Positions 35,333 through 46,069 of a stretch of DNA of 64,000 nt are shown one piece after another. The stretch is from Herbaspirillum sp. RTI4. Its GTDB lineage: Bacteria; Pseudomonadota; Gammaproteobacteria; Burkholderiales; Burkholderiaceae_D. The stretch covers positions 1,860,001 through 1,924,000 of the forward strand of contig NZ_JAVIWQ010000002.1 of the NCBI RefSeq assembly GCF_034313965.1, written 5' to 3'. Both the position numbers and the translations under genes were made by a program. The notes beneath the pieces are model-generated. The model saw only the letters and a program-made list of their open reading frames with translations. It was not told where the DNA came from and did not search any database. Positions within the stretch are counted from its first letter, which is position 1. Every line of letters begins with the position of its first letter.

Positions 35333-36816
35333 CGCACTTCACCTTGCGCCGAGGGGGGTATTGGCTCTGACTGGGCCAGCTCAAACCCGCCGCCCAGCGC
35401 CGTTGCCAGCGTGGCATAGGCAGTGAAACGGCGCGCCTGCAATTGCTGTGTGATCTGTTGCTGACGCAGCAATTGCGTCTGCGCAGTGAGGACGTTGAGG
35501 TAGCCGGTCAGCCCGCGCTGATAAGCGTGGGTGGCGTTGTCGAGATTGCTGCGTGCTGTGCTGACGGAAAGTTCGGCGTCCTGTTTCTGCAACTGTAGCG
35601 AACGCAGCGTCACGACCTGGTCGGCAATGCTCTTGAGCGCGCCGGTCAGCAACTGTTTGTAGTGTTCGACGTCGATGTCGTAGCCGGCAGCGGCAACGCC
35701 GAGCTGGCCGCGCAGTCGTCCGCCGTCGAAAATCGGCAGCGAGATGGCTGGCCCGAAGGTGGTGCTGACATTGCTCGCTGTCAGGAATGACAACATCCCG
35801 CCGCCGGCGGCCATGGGGCCAATGCCGGCCAGCAGATTGATATTGGGGTAGAAGGCGGCTTTGGCGATGCCGATATTCTGCGTCGCTGCCTCGATGCGCC
35901 AGCGCGCGGCCGAGATATCGGGGCGGCGTCCGATCAGCTCGGCCGGCAGCACGCTGGGCAAACCGAAGGCGACGTCCAGTTGCAGGGTGGGGCGGGTGAT
36001 GCTGTCGCCCGCGCCGGGACCTTGGCCGATCAGCGCAGCCAGTTGATTGCGCGCCAGGGCGATATTTTCCTGCAGCGCTTCCATCTGACGCCGGGTTTCG
36101 GGCAGCGGAACCTGCGCCTGGCTGATTTCCATCTGCGTGCCGAGACCGCCTTGCAAGCGGCGCTGGGCCAGACTGACGATTTGCTGTTCGTGCTCCAGCA
36201 TGGCGCTGGTGCTATCGAGCAGGCCGTATTCCAGTGACAGGGTGACATAGGCGCGCAGGACGTTGGCTTCCAGATCGAGCTGGGCGGAACGGCCGTCGGC
36301 GGCCACCGCACGCAGCTCGTCTTCAGCGCGAGCGGTGGCGTCGCGGCGCTGGCCCCAGAGGTCAGGGTCATAGGACAGGTTCAGTTGCGCCGTGTTGTTC
36401 CAGGTATCGGTACTGGCGTAGGCACCGCCACCGTAATAGGGATTGCCGGACCAGTTTTTGCGCCCCATGGATGCCTCCAGGCTGGCTTGCGGCATTTCGC
36501 CGGCGTGCGTCGCCGTGGCCATCGATTGCGCTTGTCGCACGCGGGCGGCGGCTACCGCCATGCCGGGATTGTCGGCAATGGCGGCAGCGATCAGGCGGTT
36601 GAGTTGCGGGTCGGCGTACTTTTCCCACCAGGCGCGCGTCGGCCAGCCGGCTTCTGCGCCGACCTGACGGATCGCGTTACCGACATCGAGGGTGTTGGCA
36701 GGCTGCAAGCGCGCTTGCGGGGCGATGCCGCCGGTGTCGGCGCAGCCAGCAATGGCCAGGCAGAGTACCAGGATAGGGAAGGCAGCAAGCGCACGTTTGT
36801 CGGTTGGCATGGTCAT
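35329..36816 (-). CDS. RND/NodT-type outer-membrane efflux lipoprotein
   Basis: 495 residues from the ATG at 36816, which puts a lipoprotein signal at the N-terminus (LAAFPILVLCLAIAGC); the open frame reaches 21 codons further but without a signal. Two outer-membrane efflux repeats follow (AAARVRQAQSMATATHAGEMPQ; ARSNLDNATHAYQRGLTGYLNVLTAQTQLL). It provides the outer-membrane channel for the FUSC/HlyD pump. First gene of the operon, divergent from a LysR gene. Confidence 0.9.
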   Translation of the reverse strand: MTMPTDKRALAAFPILVLCLAIAGCADTGGIAPQARLQPANTLDVGNAIRQVGAEAGWPTRAWWEKYADPQLNRLIAAAIADNPGMAVAAARVRQAQSMATATHAGEMPQASLEASMGRKNWSGNPYYGGGAYASTDTWNNTAQLNLSYDPDLWGQRRDATARAEDELRAVAADGRSAQLDLEANVLRAYVTLSLEYGLLDSTSAMLEHEQQIVSLAQRRLQGGLGTQMEISQAQVPLPETRRQMEALQENIALARNQLAALIGQGPGAGDSITRPTLQLDVAFGLPSVLPAELIGRRPDISAARWRIEAATQNIGIAKAAFYPNINLLAGIGPMAAGGGMLSFLTASNVSTTFGPAISLPIFDGGRLRGQLGVAAAGYDIDVEHYKQLLTGALKSIADQVVTLRSLQLQKQDAELSVSTARSNLDNATHAYQRGLTGYLNVLTAQTQLLRQQQITQQLQARRFTAYATLATALGGGFELAQSEPIPPSAQGEVR

Positions 36817-37085
36817 GGGATTATGGAAAAAAATGCAAATATCGGGTAATGGACAACAATCTTCCTGCGGACGCTGCATTCGATACTGACTTGCCGCCTG
36901 CTCTGGGGGAGGGGGCCTGTTGTCGATTTTTCAGGGCTTATTGCTCTGTGAAGATTGTTGCCGGGTTGCGATGCTATCAAGTGCTACCGATTGTATTAGC
37001 TATCTAATGTGAGAAAAACCGCATTAAATACAATTAATCTTTGCGGATATTGCAACAATCATTCTCTCGAATTGAGTAACAATGA

Positions 37086-37124
37086 GGGCCAGATTATTGG
37101 GGCCAGATTAATAGGGGCCAGATT
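37086..37124. repeat. Three GGGCCAGATT direct repeats before a LysR gene
   Basis: GGGCCAGATT starts at about 37086, 37100 and 37115, spaced 14-15 bases. The repeats end just before the LysR start, in the divergent intergenic region (36817-37135) shared with the efflux operon. The rest of that region shows no gene. They could be a regulator site or a small local duplication. Confidence 0.6.
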
Positions 37125-37135
37125 CGGGAAAGCCT

Positions 37136-38068
37136 ATGGATACCTTGCAAAACATGCGCATTTTCATGCGCGTGGTGGACGCCGGCAGTTTTACGCTGGC
37201 CGCGCAGCAGATGGAGTTGACGACGGCGCATGTCTCGCGCGCGCTGGCTGATCTGGAGCGCCATCTGCGCACGCGCTTGCTCAATCGCACGACGCGCCGC
37301 CTCGCCATGACGGAGGCCGGCGAGCGCTACTTATTGCGTTGCCAGCAAATTATTTCTTATGTGGAGGAAGCCGAAGCCGAGGCGGGAGATGCCTATGTGC
37401 GGCCGTCGGGTCGTTTGCGCATCCATTCCATGACCAGTTTTGGTCAGCGTTATGTGATTCCGGTGATTTCCAGTTATCAGAAGCGTTATCCCGATGTCGC
37501 TATCGAATTGACCTTGGCGCAGCGGGTGCCGGATTTGCTGGAAGAGGGCTTCGATGTGTCGCTGGTGCTGGCGCGGGAACTGCTCGATTCCGGCCTGATT
37601 TTTCGCCAGATCGGCAGTATTTACAGCATTTTGTGCGCTTCGCCGTTTTATCTGGAGAAGCATGGGTCTCCTGAAAGACCGGTTGATCTTCTCGCGCATA
37701 GTTGTTTGCAGCTGGTCAGCCCGGTATCGCCGCTTAACGAATGGACGCTGGAGGGGCCGGGCGGCAAAGAAGTGGTGGCGATCAAATCCAATTTCCACGT
37801 CAATGTGGCCGAGGCCATGCTGTTAGGCATCAAGGAGGGCATGGGGATTGGCGTGCTGCCGATTTACTCTGCTGTCGATGCCTTGCGCGCCGGTACCATC
37901 GTGCGCGTGTTGCCGCCGTACCGGATGCAGAACATGGGCGTGTTTGCGCTTTATCCCTCGCGCCAGTATCTGGACGCCAAAATCAGCACCTGGGTGGACT
38001 GGATGCATGAGAGCGTGGGTAAGGCTTTGCTGGAGGATCACCAGGTTCTTGAGCGGTTCGGGATTTGA
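37136..38068 (+). CDS. LysR-family transcriptional regulator
   Basis: 310 residues. An N-terminal winged helix (MRIFMRVVDAGSFTLAAQQMELTTAHVSRALADLERHLRTRLLNRTTRRLAMTEAG) is followed by a periplasmic-binding-like effector domain. It is divergent from the aromatic-acid-type efflux operon, and by position it is the likely regulator of that operon, like AaeR in E. coli. The three GGGCCAGATT repeats lie directly upstream. The ligand is unknown. Confidence 0.88.
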   Translation: MDTLQNMRIFMRVVDAGSFTLAAQQMELTTAHVSRALADLERHLRTRLLNRTTRRLAMTEAGERYLLRCQQIISYVEEAEAEAGDAYVRPSGRLRIHSMTSFGQRYVIPVISSYQKRYPDVAIELTLAQRVPDLLEEGFDVSLVLARELLDSGLIFRQIGSIYSILCASPFYLEKHGSPERPVDLLAHSCLQLVSPVSPLNEWTLEGPGGKEVVAIKSNFHVNVAEAMLLGIKEGMGIGVLPIYSAVDALRAGTIVRVLPPYRMQNMGVFALYPSRQYLDAKISTWVDWMHESVGKALLEDHQVLERFGI

Positions 38069-38127
38069 TCCACATCAAATTTATACGGCATTGTTGCCGA
38101 ATCCCATCTATGCAGACAAATCGTTTG

Positions 38128-38155
38128 CTTGAAATGCCTCTATTTAGCCCAAACT
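38128..38155 (+). promoter_or_regulatory. Heat-shock (sigma-32-like) promoter of clpB
   Basis: CTTGAAA (38128-38134), 13-base spacer, CCCAAACT (38148-38155). The -35 matches the sigma-32 consensus; the -10 is partial (CCCCATNT). It is 32 bases before the clpB ATG, a sensible distance, and clpB is a classic sigma-32 gene. Confidence 0.5.
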
Positions 38156-38187
38156 CCCCTTCATTGAATGACAACCTGGAGTAAAGC

Positions 38188-40773
38188 ATGCGTATCGACA
38201 AACTCACGACCAAACTGCAAGAGGCGCTGGCCGATGCGCAAAGCCAGGCGGTCGGCAATGACAACCCCTCGATTCATCCGGTTCACCTGTTGAATGCCTT
38301 GCTGTTGCAGAGCGATGGCAGTACCGGTTCGCTGTTGCAGCGGGCCGGGGTGAATGTGCAGAGTCTGGGCAATGCGCTCAAGGCGGCGCTGGATCGCTTG
38401 CCCAAAGGCGGCGACAACTCGGGCGAAGTGCAGGTGGGCCGCGAACTGGGCGCTTTGCTCAATCTGGCGGACAAGGAAGCGCAAAAGCGCGGCGATGAGT
38501 TCATTGCCAGCGAAATGGTCTTGCTGGGCCTGCTCGACGACAAGTCGGACGCTGGCCGTGCGGCACGCGACAGCGGCATGACCCGCAAGGCGCTGGAAGC
38601 GGCGATTTCCGCCGTGCGCGGCGGGGCCGGTATGTCTTCGCAGCAGGACGAAGGACAACGTGAGGCGCTGAAAAAATACACGCTCGATCTGACCGAACGC
38701 GCCCGTGCCGGCAAACTCGATCCGGTCATCGGTCGCGACGATGAAATCCGCCGGGCGATTCAGATTCTGCAACGGCGCAGCAAGAACAATCCGGTACTGA
38801 TTGGTGAACCCGGTGTCGGCAAGACGGCCATCGTGGAGGGGCTGGCGCAACGCATCGTCAATGGCGAAGTGCCGGACAGTCTCAAATCCAAGCGGGTGTT
38901 GTCGCTGGATATGGCGGCGCTGCTGGCGGGTGCCAAGTATCGCGGCGAATTCGAAGAGCGGCTCAAGGCGGTACTCAAGGAAATCGCGCAGGACGAAGGC
39001 CAGACCATCGTGTTCATCGATGAATTGCACACCATGGTCGGCGCGGGTAAAGCAGAAGGGGCGATGGATGCCGGCAACATGCTGAAACCGGCGCTGGCGC
39101 GTGGCGAACTGCATTGCGTGGGCGCGACGACGCTGGATGAATACCGTAAATACATAGAGAAAGACGCGGCGCTGGAGCGGCGTTTCCAGAAAATTCTGGT
39201 CGAAGAGCCTAGCGTTGAAGCGACGATCGCGATTTTGCGTGGCTTGCAGGAAAAATATGAAGTCCATCACGGCGTCGATATTACCGACCCGGCCATCGTG
39301 GCGGCGGCGGAATTGTCGCATCGCTACATCACCGACCGTTTTCTGCCGGACAAGGCCATCGATCTGATCGACGAGGCGGCGGCCAAAATCAAGATTGAAA
39401 TCGATTCCAAACCGGAAGTGATGGACAAGCTCGACCGTCGGTTGATCCAGTTGAAGATCGAGCGCGAAGCGGTCAAGCGCGAAAAGGATGAGGCGTCGAA
39501 AAAACGACTCGGACTGATCGAGGAAGAAATCGTGCGTCTGGGGCGCGAATATGCCGATCTGGAAGATATCTGGAAGTCGGAAAAAGCGGCCGTGCAGGGC
39601 AGTCAGCATCTGAAGGAAGAAATCGAGCGTACTCGCGTGCAAATGGACGAAGCGACCCGCAGCAGCGACTGGCAAAAAGTGTCGGAACTGAAATACGGCA
39701 AGCTGGCGGAACTCGAACTGGCGCTGGAAGCGCAAAACAAGCAGGATGCGTCGCAGCCGTCGGTCAAAATGCGGCTGGTGCGCACGCAGGTTGGCGCGGA
39801 GGAAATTGCTGAAATCGTGGCGCGTTCTACCGGCATCCCGGTGTCGCGCATGATGCAGGGCGAGCGCGAAAAGCTGTTGCATATGGAAGACGAACTGCAT
39901 CGTCGCGTGGTGGGGCAGGATGAGGCGATTACCGCCGTGTCGGATGCGATCCGCCGTTCGCGCGCGGGACTGGGCGACCCTGACCGTCCGTATGGTTCGT
40001 TCATGTTCCTTGGCCCTACGGGTGTCGGCAAGACCGAGTTGTGCAAAACGCTGGCAGCTTATCTGTTCGATACGCAGGAAGCCATGATCCGCATCGACAT
40101 GAGCGAATTCATGGAGAAGCATTCGGTCGCCCGTCTCATTGGTGCGCCGCCGGGTTATGTCGGCTACGAGGAAGGCGGCTACCTGACGGAATCGGTGCGC
40201 CGCAAGCCGTATAGCGTGATCCTGCTCGATGAAATTGAGAAGGCGCATCCCGACGTGTTCAATGTGCTGTTGCAGGTGCTGGACGATGGCCGTATGACCG
40301 ATGGACAGGGCCGTACCGTCGATTTCAAAAATTGCGTGATCGTCATGACCTCCAACCTCGGTTCGCACCGGATTCAGGCCATGGAGGGCAGCGATCCCGA
40401 AGTGGTGAAAATGGCGGTGATGGGTGAGGTGCGCGCGCATTTCCGTCCTGAATTCATCAACCGCATCGATGAAATCGTGGTGTTTCATTCGCTCGACGAA
40501 AAAAACATCGGCGCCATTGCCAAAATCCAGTTGCAGGTCTTGCTGCAACGACTGGCCAAGATGGACATCGGGCTGGAAATATCGGACGCGGCACTGCAAA
40601 AAATCGCTGACGCGGGCTTCGATCCGGTTTATGGCGCACGTCCCCTGAAACGGGCGATTCAGCAGGAAATCGAAAATCCGCTCTCCAAGCTGATTCTGTC
40701 AGGACGTTTCGGGCCTAAAGATGTTGTGCATGTAGGTGTGGCGAACGGCGAGCTTTCGTTTGAAAAAACTTGA
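38188..40773 (+). CDS. clpB: ClpB protein disaggregase
   Basis: 861 residues, full length. AAA+ hexamer that pulls aggregated proteins apart together with DnaK. N-domain (1-145), first ATPase domain with Walker [14 protein letters not shown], coiled-coil M-domain (about 400-525), second Walker [14 protein letters not shown]. An AAC CTG GAG ribosome site stands before the ATG. Met149 falls at the position where E. coli ClpB has an internal start making the short form. A long open frame on the opposite strand is a codon-bias shadow. Confidence 0.97.
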   Translation: MRIDKLTTKLQEALADAQSQAVGNDNPSIHPVHLLNALLLQSDGSTGSLLQRAGVNVQSLGNALKAALDRLPKGGDNSGEVQVGRELGALLNLADKEAQKRGDEFIASEMVLLGLLDDKSDAGRAARDSGMTRKALEAAISAVRGGAGMSSQQDEGQREALKKYTLDLTERARAGKLDPVIGRDDEIRRAIQILQRRSKNNPVLIGEPGVGKTAIVEGLAQRIVNGEVPDSLKSKRVLSLDMAALLAGAKYRGEFEERLKAVLKEIAQDEGQTIVFIDELHTMVGAGKAEGAMDAGNMLKPALARGELHCVGATTLDEYRKYIEKDAALERRFQKILVEEPSVEATIAILRGLQEKYEVHHGVDITDPAIVAAAELSHRYITDRFLPDKAIDLIDEAAAKIKIEIDSKPEVMDKLDRRLIQLKIEREAVKREKDEASKKRLGLIEEEIVRLGREYADLEDIWKSEKAAVQGSQHLKEEIERTRVQMDEATRSSDWQKVSELKYGKLAELELALEAQNKQDASQPSVKMRLVRTQVGAEEIAEIVARSTGIPVSRMMQGEREKLLHMEDELHRRVVGQDEAITAVSDAIRRSRAGLGDPDRPYGSFMFLGPTGVGKTELCKTLAAYLFDTQEAMIRIDMSEFMEKHSVARLIGAPPGYVGYEEGGYLTESVRRKPYSVILLDEIEKAHPDVFNVLLQVLDDGRMTDGQGRTVDFKNCVIVMTSNLGSHRIQAMEGSDPEVVKMAVMGEVRAHFRPEFINRIDEIVVFHSLDEKNIGAIAKIQLQVLLQRLAKMDIGLEISDAALQKIADAGFDPVYGARPLKRAIQQEIENPLSKLILSGRFGPKDVVHVGVANGELSFEKT

Positions 40774-40999
40774 TTTGTTGCTCGTAATCATGCTATCTAG
40801 TACCCGAGATATTGAAGCCGCTGCTTTGGCGCGGCGGACGTATCCCGGGGGCTTTATCTGACGTCTTGCTTGGGGTTGCTGCGCACTGTAAAACTCGAAT
40901 AGCGAATCTGTTGCGTTAAAGACAATAAAAAAACAGGATGGACTGATTGCGGCAGGGAGAGCAATTCTGAATCAATCTTCGCTACAGCGGCTCTTCATT

Positions 41000-42682
41000 T
41001 TGCCGTTTGTATTTTTGATGCTGTGTCTGGCGATAGTACTCGGGTGGTTTCTTTATAACGCGAGTGAGGATGCTACCGGCTTGCTGGCGCGCAACGCGCT
41101 TGTCAGCCTGACGACCCGCGTCAATCAGGAAACCGAATGGCAATTGAAGAGCGCGGAACAGGCGCTCAATGTACTTGCTCCTGAATTTGACGGTGCGGTA
41201 ACGGGGGCTGGTGCGGCGTCCCTGCCTTTCCCAAAAACGGCGACGCAGCTGGAAGAACGCTTGTGGCTGGCAACGTATGTCATTCCTGATGATTACGGGA
41301 ATGTCTATTTTGGCGCGGCCGATGGTAGTTTCATGGGCATCAAGCAAATCAATCGCACACATTTCAGGCTAAACAAGCGCGACCTCCGTACCGGGAAATT
41401 ACGTATTTTTCTCAGTAAGGGCCCTGGCACGCCGACCGTCTTGTCCGGCATGGATAATTTCGATCCTCGTACGCGTCCCTGGTATCTCAATGCAATGCAA
41501 AAAGAAAAAGCGCTGTGGTCGCCGATCTATACGGATTTCCGTTCCAAATCGCTGGCCATTACTTTTTCTAAACCGGTCTATGAAGAGGGCCGTTTCATTG
41601 GCGTCGCAGGCAGCAGCATCAACCTGACCCAGGTCGATCAAAAACTCAAACTATTGCCCATCAACAAGAGTGGCGTCGTTTTTATCATGGAGCCTTCGGG
41701 CGTATTGATCGCGGCTTCGTCGGGCGAGGCGGCTTCACTTAACGAGCAGGAGCATCTGGAACGTCTGCCGGCCGACAGCAGCAGCAATCCTGCCATTCGC
41801 ACCGTATCAGCCGTCGTATTGCAGGCAGCGCACGCCAGTTCAAAAGACGAGGCGCTGACTGCGATACGCGAAGTGAGCGTAGACCATGCTAAATGGGCGG
41901 TAGCAGTCAATCGCTTGCATGACCAGCATGGACTGGAGTGGCTGGTGGTCGCAGCGGTTCCTCGCCTCGATTTCCTTGGTTCTGTCACGGGTAGCGTTCT
42001 CCCGGCGCTGATTTTCGGTTTGCTGTCAGTGATACTGACCTTCTTTCTCGGTTTCCTGATACTGCGCTGGGTGCTGCGCGATATCCGCAAACTGACGCTG
42101 GCGGCGAAAAGTATTGGTAATGGCGAACCCTTCCCTCTGCTTAATATTGATCGCCGCGATGAAATCGGCCAGCTCGCGCAAAGCTTCAAGGACATGGAGC
42201 ATAATTTACGGACTGACCGTCTGACCAGCGTACTCAATCGCGACTCGCTGGCTGCGCAGATCGATTTCCGGCGGCGCAGCGCCTCGGCGGTCAATCCCTT
42301 GCAATTCGCCTTGCTGTTCATCGATCTGGATAAATTCAAGGAAATCAACGACCGTTACGGACACGATGAAGGCGACCGGGTGTTAGTGGAAACCGCCGCC
42401 AATCTCCAGCGTGCGGTGCGCAAGGAAGATGCGGTTGCCCGTTTTGGCGGAGATGAATTCGTCATCTACCTGCACGGCGTCCAAAGCGAAGCAATTGCCG
42501 CCAGCATCGTCAGCAAGATTCACGGTTTTCTGGCGCAGCCGATTACAGGTCGGGAATGTGTGCTGTACCAGGTGGATGCCTCCATCGGTGCCGCGCTGTT
42601 TCCGCAAGACGGGCTGGACATAGAAACCCTGCTGCGCGTGGCGGACGAACGCATGTTTGCCGTCAAACGCAGCAAGAAGTAA
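41000..42682 (+). CDS. Membrane-bound diguanylate cyclase (Cache-HAMP-GGDEF)
   Basis: 560 residues from the TTG at 41000. Helix 1 (LPFVFLMLCLAIVLGWFLY) is followed by a periplasmic Cache-like sensor domain (about 30-330), a second helix (SVLPALIFGLLSVILTFFLGFLILRWVL), HAMP, and a GGDEF domain. The GGDEF is intact at residues 483-487, with an RxxD inhibitory site (RKED) five residues before it, so it should make and sense c-di-GMP. The start is unclear: the frame is open upstream, and AGGGAG at 40954-40959 would fit an ATT (40964) or CTG (40967) start. Confidence 0.88.
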   Translation: MPFVFLMLCLAIVLGWFLYNASEDATGLLARNALVSLTTRVNQETEWQLKSAEQALNVLAPEFDGAVTGAGAASLPFPKTATQLEERLWLATYVIPDDYGNVYFGAADGSFMGIKQINRTHFRLNKRDLRTGKLRIFLSKGPGTPTVLSGMDNFDPRTRPWYLNAMQKEKALWSPIYTDFRSKSLAITFSKPVYEEGRFIGVAGSSINLTQVDQKLKLLPINKSGVVFIMEPSGVLIAASSGEAASLNEQEHLERLPADSSSNPAIRTVSAVVLQAAHASSKDEALTAIREVSVDHAKWAVAVNRLHDQHGLEWLVVAAVPRLDFLGSVTGSVLPALIFGLLSVILTFFLGFLILRWVLRDIRKLTLAAKSIGNGEPFPLLNIDRRDEIGQLAQSFKDMEHNLRTDRLTSVLNRDSLAAQIDFRRRSASAVNPLQFALLFIDLDKFKEINDRYGHDEGDRVLVETAANLQRAVRKEDAVARFGGDEFVIYLHGVQSEAIAASIVSKIHGFLAQPITGRECVLYQVDASIGAALFPQDGLDIETLLRVADERMFAVKRSKK

Positions 42683-42696
42683 CTCCTCCCCGTCGT

Positions 42697-43617
42697 TCAG
42701 AGCAACTCCACATTCGGCAAACTCAGATAACTGGTCGCCCGGATAGTGGCAATAAAATCCTGCATATACGCCAGCGCCGATAGCTCCGGCTGACAAGCCG
42801 CATACAAGCGCCCGGTCAGCCCCTGCGCCGTGATGCGCTTGGCTAAAACATAATCCCGGTTCAGATAATTTTGCGCCGCCCAGACCGGCAGCGTGGCGAT
42901 GCCGCGTCGGCTGGCGACCAGTTGCAGCATCGCCACCGTCAACTCCGTGGTACGGCGCGCCGTCTGAATGCCTGCCGGTTGCAGCACTTGCCGCACGATA
43001 TCGAGCATATCGTCCGGTACCGGATAGGTAATGAGCGTATCGGTCGCAAAATCGGCCGCTTGCAGATAGTCCTTGCCCGCCAGCGGATGGTCGTGCGCCA
43101 GCAAAGCGACGATTTCAAACTGGAACAAGGGATGGTAGTCGACCGTTTCATCGGCATCGATTTCCGCGACGATGGCGACGTCGGCCCGGCGTTCGTAAAG
43201 CAAGCCGATAGGGTCTGCCTGAAAACCGGAAACGATATCGAGCTCCACTTCCGGCCAGCTTTTGCGAAACACATCCATCGACGGCATCAGCCAGTCGAAG
43301 CAGGTATGACATTCCACCGCAATGCGCAACTGGCCCGCCACACCCTGTTGCAGCCGCGCCAGATCGCGCTCGGCATCTTCTATCTGCGGCAGCACGCTGT
43401 CGGCCAGTTTTAAAAGTCGCTCACCGGCAGCGGTAAAACGCACCGGCTGCGACTTGCGCTCGAACAGGGACGTGCCGAAATGCGCTTCCAGTTGCTTGAG
43501 CTGATGCGACAGCGCCGACTGGGTCAGATTGAGCAGCGTCGCTGCCCGCAGCAGATTGCCGGAGGCGCGCAAAGCCAGCAGGGTGCGCAGGTGGCGGATT
43601 TCCAGAATCGATTGCAT
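42697..43617 (-). CDS. metR: MetR-type LysR regulator of methionine synthesis
   Basis: 306 residues from the ATG at 43617 (MQSILEIRHLRTLLALRASGNLLRAATLLNLTQSALSHQLKQLE), an N-terminal winged helix typical of MetR. An in-frame TTG five codons upstream is ignored. It is divergent from metE with an 98-base gap holding a MetR box, the classic metR-metE arrangement. MetR uses homocysteine as co-inducer. Its 3' end faces the diguanylate cyclase gene 14 bases away. Confidence 0.92.
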   Translation of the reverse strand: MQSILEIRHLRTLLALRASGNLLRAATLLNLTQSALSHQLKQLEAHFGTSLFERKSQPVRFTAAGERLLKLADSVLPQIEDAERDLARLQQGVAGQLRIAVECHTCFDWLMPSMDVFRKSWPEVELDIVSGFQADPIGLLYERRADVAIVAEIDADETVDYHPLFQFEIVALLAHDHPLAGKDYLQAADFATDTLITYPVPDDMLDIVRQVLQPAGIQTARRTTELTVAMLQLVASRRGIATLPVWAAQNYLNRDYVLAKRITAQGLTGRLYAACQPELSALAYMQDFIATIRATSYLSLPNVELL

Positions 43618-43618
43618 A

Positions 43619-43631
43619 TGAATTTCATTCA
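43619..43631. promoter_or_regulatory. MetR operator TGAA-N5-TTCA
   Basis: TGAATTTCATTCA, a perfect match to the MetR consensus TGAANNNNNTTCA. It is directly upstream of the metR ATG, so binding there would cover the metR ribosome site region and support autoregulation. A weaker TGAATCATATTGT lies a little nearer metE. Confidence 0.65.
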
Positions 43632-43715
43632 AGTTAAGTGCAAATATTTATCGTTTGAATCATATTGTAATTTACTTGACCATACTATTCTTTCCTTACG
43701 AATACGGAGTCGGTC

Positions 43716-46049
43716 ATGGCACTTGCACACATCCTGGGGTTTCCGCGCATAGGCGCGCAGCGTGAATTGAAGAGGGCGATGGAAGCTTTCTGGCGCGGCG
43801 ACATCGACGAAACCGCCTTGCGTGCCACCGGCAGCGCCCTGCGCGAGCGTCACTGGCAGGCGCAGGCCGATGCCGGACTCGATTTTGTCACCGTCGGCGA
43901 TTTTGCCTGGTACGACCAGATTGCCGGCATGCTGGCGCTGCTGGGAGCGATTCCGGCGCGCTTCGGTGTCGATCCGCGTCAACTGACGCTGACCGGCTAC
44001 TACGCACTGGCACGCGGCGACCAGACCCATTTCGCGATGGAAATGACCAAATGGTTCGATACCAATTACCACTATCTGGTGCCGGAATGGACGCCGGGTC
44101 TGCGTTTCGACGGCGGCGTCGATTGGCTGTTTGAAGAAATCGCGCAAGCGCAGGCGCTCGGCCATAAGGTCAAGGTGGCGCTGACCGGCCCGCTGACCTT
44201 GCTGTATCAGGGCAAAATTAAATCCAGCCTGACGCACAAGCTGGACTTGCTGCAACCGCTGGTCGAGGGCTACCGGACGTTGCTGGCGCGACTGAAAACC
44301 TGCGGCGTCGAATGGGTGCAAATCGATGAACCGATGCTGGCGCTGGAGCTGGAGCAGGAATGGGTCGCGGCGTTCGCGCCCACTTACGCCGCGCTCAGCG
44401 AGGTCGCCCCCTCGCTGCTGCTGGCGACCTATTTCGACGAAGTCAGCGACCATGCCGCCTTGCTGCGCGAATTACCGGTGGCCGGCGTCCATCTCGATCT
44501 GGTGCGCGGCGCGGCGCAATTGCCAGCGTTTGCCGCCGACTGGCCGCAGGACAAAGTCTTATCCGTCGGCCTGATCGATGGCCGTAACATCTGGCGCGCC
44601 GATCTGGATGCGGCGCTGGCGGTGCTGCAACCCTTGCAAGCCGCGCTTGGCGACCGTCTCTGGATCAGCGCCAGTTGCTCGCTGCTGCATGTGCCGGTCG
44701 ATCTGGCGCAGGAAAACCAGCTCGATCCCGAACTCAAAAGCTGGCTGGCGTTTGCCATGCAAAAGCTGGACGAAATCGCGGTGCTGAAACAGGCCGTCAA
44801 CGGCCAGTCGGCTAAGGCCGAAGTCGTCTCCTCGGTTGCCGCCAGCCTGAGCGCGGCGCGTATCGCTCAGGCGCAGCGACAGGCTTCCACCCGCATCCAC
44901 AATCGACTGGTGCAACAGCGCTTGCAAACCGTCACGGCGGCGCAGGCAGAGCGCGGCGCTGACTTTGCCACCCGCATCGTCCAACAACAGGCGCGCTGGG
45001 AATTACCGGCCTTTCCCACCACGACTATCGGTTCCTTCCCGCAAACGGCCGATATCCGCAAGGCACGCGCTGCATACAAGCGCGGCGAGATCGGCCATCT
45101 CGATTATCTGGCCCGCATGCGCGAAGAAATCCGACTGGTCGTCGGCAAACAGGAAGAGCTGGGACTCGACGTGCTGGTGCATGGCGAACCGGAACGCAAC
45201 GACATGGTGGAATATTTCGGCGAACAGCTCTGGGGTTATGCCTTTACTTCGCATGGCTGGGTGCAAAGCTACGGCTCGCGCTGCGTCAAGCCGCCGCTGA
45301 TTTATGGCGACGTCTATCGTCCTGAGGCGATGACGGTAGGCTGGAGCAGCTTTGCGCAAAGTCTGACCGACAAGCCGATGAAAGGGATGCTGACCGGCCC
45401 GGTCACGATGCTGCAATGGTCGTTTGTGCGCGACGACCAGCCGCGCGCCACCACGGCGCTGCAAATTGCGCTGGCCCTGCGCGACGAAGTCTGCGATCTG
45501 GAACGGGCGGGCATAGGGATGATACAAATCGATGAGCCGGCGTTCCGCGAAGGTTTGCCGCTCAAAGCGCGGGACTGGCAAGCCTATCTTGACTGGGCGG
45601 TGCGGGCCTTCCGGGTGACGGCCTCCGGCGTGGCCGACGACACCCAGATCCATACCCACATGTGCTATTCGGAATTCAACGACATCCTGCCCTGGATCGC
45701 CGCCATGGACGCCGATGTCATCACGATTGAAACTTCCCGTTCCGACATGGAACTGCTCGACGGATTCGGTCGTTTCAATTACCCCAACGATATCGGCCCC
45801 GGGGTCTACGACATCCATTCGCCGCGCATTCCGCAAGTTGCCGACATGGTGCGGCTGATGCAAAAAGCGCGGGGCGTGCTGCCTGACCGGCAACTCTGGA
45901 TCAATCCCGATTGCGGCCTTAAAACCCGTAACTGGCCGGAAACCTATGCGGCGCTGGCGAACATGGTTAGCGCGGCGCGTCAGTTGCGGGCTACCTTACC
46001 GGCGGCGGCGCAGGAGGGGGAGCCGGAGCGCCGCAGCAAGATGGCGTAA
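43716..46049 (+). CDS. metE: Cobalamin-independent methionine synthase
   Basis: 777 residues. Transfers methyl from methyltetrahydrofolate polyglutamate to homocysteine without B12. Two related barrels; the zinc ligands are recognised in [12 protein letters not shown] (His and Cys), in the Glu of [12 protein letters not shown] and in the Cys of NPDCGLKTR. The N-terminal [15 protein letters not shown] is typical. It is divergent from metR. Confidence 0.97.
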   Translation: MALAHILGFPRIGAQRELKRAMEAFWRGDIDETALRATGSALRERHWQAQADAGLDFVTVGDFAWYDQIAGMLALLGAIPARFGVDPRQLTLTGYYALARGDQTHFAMEMTKWFDTNYHYLVPEWTPGLRFDGGVDWLFEEIAQAQALGHKVKVALTGPLTLLYQGKIKSSLTHKLDLLQPLVEGYRTLLARLKTCGVEWVQIDEPMLALELEQEWVAAFAPTYAALSEVAPSLLLATYFDEVSDHAALLRELPVAGVHLDLVRGAAQLPAFAADWPQDKVLSVGLIDGRNIWRADLDAALAVLQPLQAALGDRLWISASCSLLHVPVDLAQENQLDPELKSWLAFAMQKLDEIAVLKQAVNGQSAKAEVVSSVAASLSAARIAQAQRQASTRIHNRLVQQRLQTVTAAQAERGADFATRIVQQQARWELPAFPTTTIGSFPQTADIRKARAAYKRGEIGHLDYLARMREEIRLVVGKQEELGLDVLVHGEPERNDMVEYFGEQLWGYAFTSHGWVQSYGSRCVKPPLIYGDVYRPEAMTVGWSSFAQSLTDKPMKGMLTGPVTMLQWSFVRDDQPRATTALQIALALRDEVCDLERAGIGMIQIDEPAFREGLPLKARDWQAYLDWAVRAFRVTASGVADDTQIHTHMCYSEFNDILPWIAAMDADVITIETSRSDMELLDGFGRFNYPNDIGPGVYDIHSPRIPQVADMVRLMQKARGVLPDRQLWINPDCGLKTRNWPETYAALANMVSAARQLRATLPAAAQEGEPERRSKMA

Positions 46050-46069
46050 TCCGGGATCAGGCCTGGGGC

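Noticed and set aside
38161..40599. 812-codon open frame opposite clpB
   Set aside because: It mirrors the codon bias of clpB, has a low-complexity His/Arg/Phe-rich translation and no family resemblance.
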